A stretch of DNA of 64,000 nt from Hyphomicrobiaceae bacterium (GTDB lineage Bacteria > Pseudomonadota > Alphaproteobacteria > Rhizobiales > Hyphomicrobiaceae). Below are positions 61,668 through 64,000 of this stretch, piece after piece (position 1 is the stretch's first letter; each line of letters opens with the position of its first letter). The notes below the pieces were generated by a model, which saw only the letters and a list, made by a program, of their open reading frames with translations, was not told the DNA's origin and did no database searches. The stretch is from the NCBI GenBank assembly GCA_023384095.1, contig JAHDXT010000013.1, forward strand, positions 1-64,000, in the 5' to 3' direction. Both the position numbers and the translations under genes were made by a program.

Positions 61668-63656
61668 TCACTCCGCAGGCACAGGGCTGGGTCGAACGCG
61701 GGTGCGCCGAGGTGCACCGATGCGCAGGCGGCGATCCGTCACGGACAGCAGGCCGCCCAGGAACATCACCAAGGCGCCGATCCATATCATCCGGACGAGC
61801 GGGTTGAAATAGAGGCGCACCGCGTAGCCGCCGGCCGCGTTCACCTGCTCGTCACCGAGGACCGCATAGAGGTCGCCGCGCCAGGATGCGTGGATCCCGG
61901 CCTCCGTCGTCGTCTGACGCGGAGCATCGTAGAGCCGCTTGGAGGGCACGAGACTGGTGACCGCGCGGCCGCCACGCTCCACCTCGAACAGGCCGACCTC
62001 CTCGCGATAGTTGGGCCCGCGCTGCGGCGCGGCGCCCTTGAAGGTCAGGGTGAACCCCGCGATCCCGGCCCGATCTCCCGGATTCATGACCAGGATGCGC
62101 TCGCTCTGGTAGGCGCTGGTCGCGACGATGCCGACCACCATCATGCCGACGCCGAAATGGGCCATCGTGGTGCCATGGCCGGCGCGCGGCATCCCCTTGA
62201 GGCGGCGCCAGGCATCCGGCAGCGAGGCCTGCCCGAGCTTGATGCGCGAGGCGAGCTCGACGAGCGATCCTGCCATCACCCAGACACCGAGGGCGATACC
62301 GAGCGGCGCCAGCCATGGCCCGCGATAGGCAATCGCGTAGACGGCGACCGTTGCAACCAGCGCCACCGCTGCCGCGAGCCATAGCCGCTGCGCAGCGGCT
62401 GCCAGGTCTCCTCGCTTCCAGGCCAGAAGCGGTCCGAACGGCAGCGCCACGAGCAGCGGCAGCATCAGCGGCCCGAAGGTCATGTTGAAGTACGGCGGCC
62501 CGACCGAGATCTTGTCGCCGGTCAGCGCTTCGAGGCCGAGCGGGTACAACGTTCCGACCAGCACGGTCGCACAGGCGGTGGTCAGCAGCAGGTTGTTGAC
62601 CACCAGGCTGCCCTCGCGGCTGATGGGCGCGAACAGGCCTCCCTGTCGCAACTCGCCCATCCGCGCGGCAAAGAGCGCCAGCGCGCCGCCGATGAAGACG
62701 ACCAGAATGCCGAGAATGAAAACCCCGCGGGCGGGATCGACTGCGAACGCGTGCACCGAGGAGAGCACGCCCGAGCGCACCAGGAACGCGCCCATCAGGC
62801 TCAGCGAGAAGGTCAGGATGGCGAGCAGGACGGTCCACACCTTGAGTGCGTCGCGCTTCTCCATCACCACCGCCGAGTGCAGCAGCGCGGTGCCGGCCAG
62901 CCAGGGCATGAACGACGCGTTCTCGACGGGGTCCCAGAACCACCAGCCGCCCCAGCCGAGCTCATAATAGGCCCACCAGGATCCCATGGCGATCCCGAGC
63001 GTCAGCATCATCCAGGCCGCCAGCGTCCACGGCCGCACCCAGCGCGCCCAGGCGGCATCCACGCGCCCCTCGATGAGGGCGGCGACGGCGAACGCGAACG
63101 CGATGGAGAACCCGACGTAACCTGCATAGAGGAACGGCGGGTGGAACGCGAGCGCGGGGTCCTGCAGGATGGGATTGAGGCCGAGCCCTTCCGCCGGAGC
63201 CGGTGCAAGCCGCTGGAACGGATTAGACGTCAGCACGATGAACAGCAGGAACGCGACCGCGATCGCGCCCTGCACCGCCAGCACGTTCGCCTTCAGCGCG
63301 CGCGGCAGGTTGGTCCCGAACACGGCGACGGCGGCCCCGAACAGGGCGAGGATCAGGACCCAGAGCAGCATCGAGCCCTCGTGGTTCCCCCAGACGCCCG
63401 AGATCCGGTAGAGCAGCGGCTTGGCGGAGTGCGAATTGAGGTAGACGTTCTCGACCGAGAAATCGGAAACCACGTAGGCATGCGCCAATGCCAGGAATGC
63501 ACCGGCGACGAGCGCGAGCTGGGCCACGGCCGCTGGCTGTCCCACGTCCATCAGCCGCTCGTCTCGCGCTCGCGCGCCCCAGAACGGCAACGCTGACTGG
63601 ATCAGCGCTACGGTCAGAGCCAGCACCAGCGCGAAATGCCCGATTTCTACGATCAA
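61668..63656 (-). CDS. ccmF: Heme lyase CcmF (CycK)
   Basis: A 662-residue integral membrane protein with about 15 helices. The WWD signature GWGGWWFWDPVENASFMPW and conserved histidines handle heme delivered by CcmE and join it to apocytochrome c at the outer face of the inner membrane. Other CcmF hallmarks are WGNHEGSMLLW, LNPILQDPALAFHPPFLYAGYVG and RSGVLSSVHAFAVDPARG. It lies between ccmE (16 nt upstream) and ccmH, forming an operon. Confidence 0.96.
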   Translation of the reverse strand: MIVEIGHFALVLALTVALIQSALPFWGARARDERLMDVGQPAAVAQLALVAGAFLALAHAYVVSDFSVENVYLNSHSAKPLLYRISGVWGNHEGSMLLWVLILALFGAAVAVFGTNLPRALKANVLAVQGAIAVAFLLFIVLTSNPFQRLAPAPAEGLGLNPILQDPALAFHPPFLYAGYVGFSIAFAFAVAALIEGRVDAAWARWVRPWTLAAWMMLTLGIAMGSWWAYYELGWGGWWFWDPVENASFMPWLAGTALLHSAVVMEKRDALKVWTVLLAILTFSLSLMGAFLVRSGVLSSVHAFAVDPARGVFILGILVVFIGGALALFAARMGELRQGGLFAPISREGSLVVNNLLLTTACATVLVGTLYPLGLEALTGDKISVGPPYFNMTFGPLMLPLLVALPFGPLLAWKRGDLAAAAQRLWLAAAVALVATVAVYAIAYRGPWLAPLGIALGVWVMAGSLVELASRIKLGQASLPDAWRRLKGMPRAGHGTTMAHFGVGMMVVGIVATSAYQSERILVMNPGDRAGIAGFTLTFKGAAPQRGPNYREEVGLFEVERGGRAVTSLVPSKRLYDAPRQTTTEAGIHASWRGDLYAVLGDEQVNAAGGYAVRLYFNPLVRMIWIGALVMFLGGLLSVTDRRLRIGAPRRTRVRPSPVPAE

Positions 63657-63672
63657 CGGTCCGGCCTGCCCT

Positions 63673-64000
63673 TCAGTTCGTGTTCGGCTTGGACTCCGAG
63701 CCCTGCCAGACGCCCCTTTCCTTCAGGGCCTTGGCGACCTCGGGCGGCATATAGGTCTCGTCGTGCTTGGCGAGAACTGTATCGGCGAGGAACTTGCCGG
63801 CGCTGTCGAGCCGGCCTTCCGTGACCACGCCCTGACCCTCGCGGAAGAGGTCGGGCAGAACGCCATTGTAGGTTACTCGGATGGTTTTCAGGCTGTCCGT
63901 GACACCGAACTCGACAGCGGCGCCCTCGCCGCGGCGCACCGAGCCCTCGGCGACGAGGCCGCCCAGGCGGAAGCGCTGGCCGGCCGCGATCCCCTTTTCC
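63673..64000 (-). CDS. ccmE: Heme chaperone CcmE (CycJ), partial at window edge
   Basis: The C-terminal part of CcmE, open to the window end. The visible sequence includes [47 protein letters not shown] and the heme-binding [14 protein letters not shown], where the His forms the covalent heme bond. The N-terminal membrane anchor is outside the window. It is the first visible gene of the ccmE-ccmF-ccmH operon; ccmI, which often precedes it, would lie beyond 64000. Confidence 0.93.
   Translation of the reverse strand, partial: EKGIAAGQRFRLGGLVAEGSVRRGEGAAVEFGVTDSLKTIRVTYNGVLPDLFREGQGVVTEGRLDSAGKFLADTVLAKHDETYMPPEVAKALKERGVWQGSESKPNTN

Noticed and set aside
1-64000. CRISPR array, rRNA operon, insertion sequence or prophage
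   Set aside because: No regularly spaced repeats, rRNA core sequence, transposase or phage structural gene was seen in the window.

Overview
The window is GC-rich, densely coding chromosomal DNA from an alphaproteobacterium, almost certainly of the order Hyphomicrobiales (Rhizobiales). The strongest evidence is two gene blocks typical of that order. One runs pckA / chvI-chvG-hprK-EIIA(Man)-HPr-ahcY and on to divL / tsaE-amgK / murU / addB-addA / trxA. The other runs ccmE-ccmF-ccmH / degP / response regulator-kinase-glnE. No species can be named from sequence reading alone.

Layout. 1-8.5 kb: a benzoate-type transporter, a beta-barrel outer membrane protein, glutathione reductase, rpiA-gabD, a phosphoglycolate phosphatase and a secreted sorbosone/glucose-type dehydrogenase. 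8.5-13.4 kb: a three-gene operon related to 2-hydroxyacyl-CoA dehydratases and their ATP-driven activases; its function is unknown. 13.6-18.4 kb: RNase D, AspRS, a Uma2-type nuclease, a ceramidase-like membrane protein and tRNA-Leu(TAA). 18.4-20.3 kb: a small, lower-GC patch behind the tRNA with a frameshifted gene remnant and a Fic protein under what looks like its own palindromic operator. 20.4-24.7 kb: an enolase-superfamily enzyme divergent from a TRAP transporter. 24.9-29.5 kb: an IalB-like secreted protein, a PcfJ-like protein, PEP carboxykinase and a HugZ-like protein.

29.7-38.3 kb: the ChvI/ChvG two-component system leads into the nitrogen-type PTS branch (HPr kinase, EIIA, HPr), then ahcY and a tripartite tricarboxylate transporter in the order C-A-B. 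38.5-50.4 kb: the cell-cycle kinase-like DivL (tyrosine in place of the phospho-accepting histidine), a TsaE-AmgK fusion, MurU, AddB, AddA and thioredoxin. 50.5-54.2 kb: a ketopantoate reductase-like protein, then an ECF sigma factor, membrane anti-sigma candidate and periplasmic sensor trio, and a six-EF-hand secreted protein. 54.3-64 kb: glnE, a two-component system, DegP and the cytochrome c maturation genes ccmH, ccmF and a ccmE cut by the window edge.

Most of the window is ordinary housekeeping DNA. The parts most worth a second look are the dehydratase/activase operon, the Fic gene with its two palindromes, the tRNA-flanking remnant, the sigma/anti-sigma/sensor trio, the PcfJ-like gene and several structured intergenic repeats. 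I see no CRISPR array, no insertion sequence and no rRNA gene.
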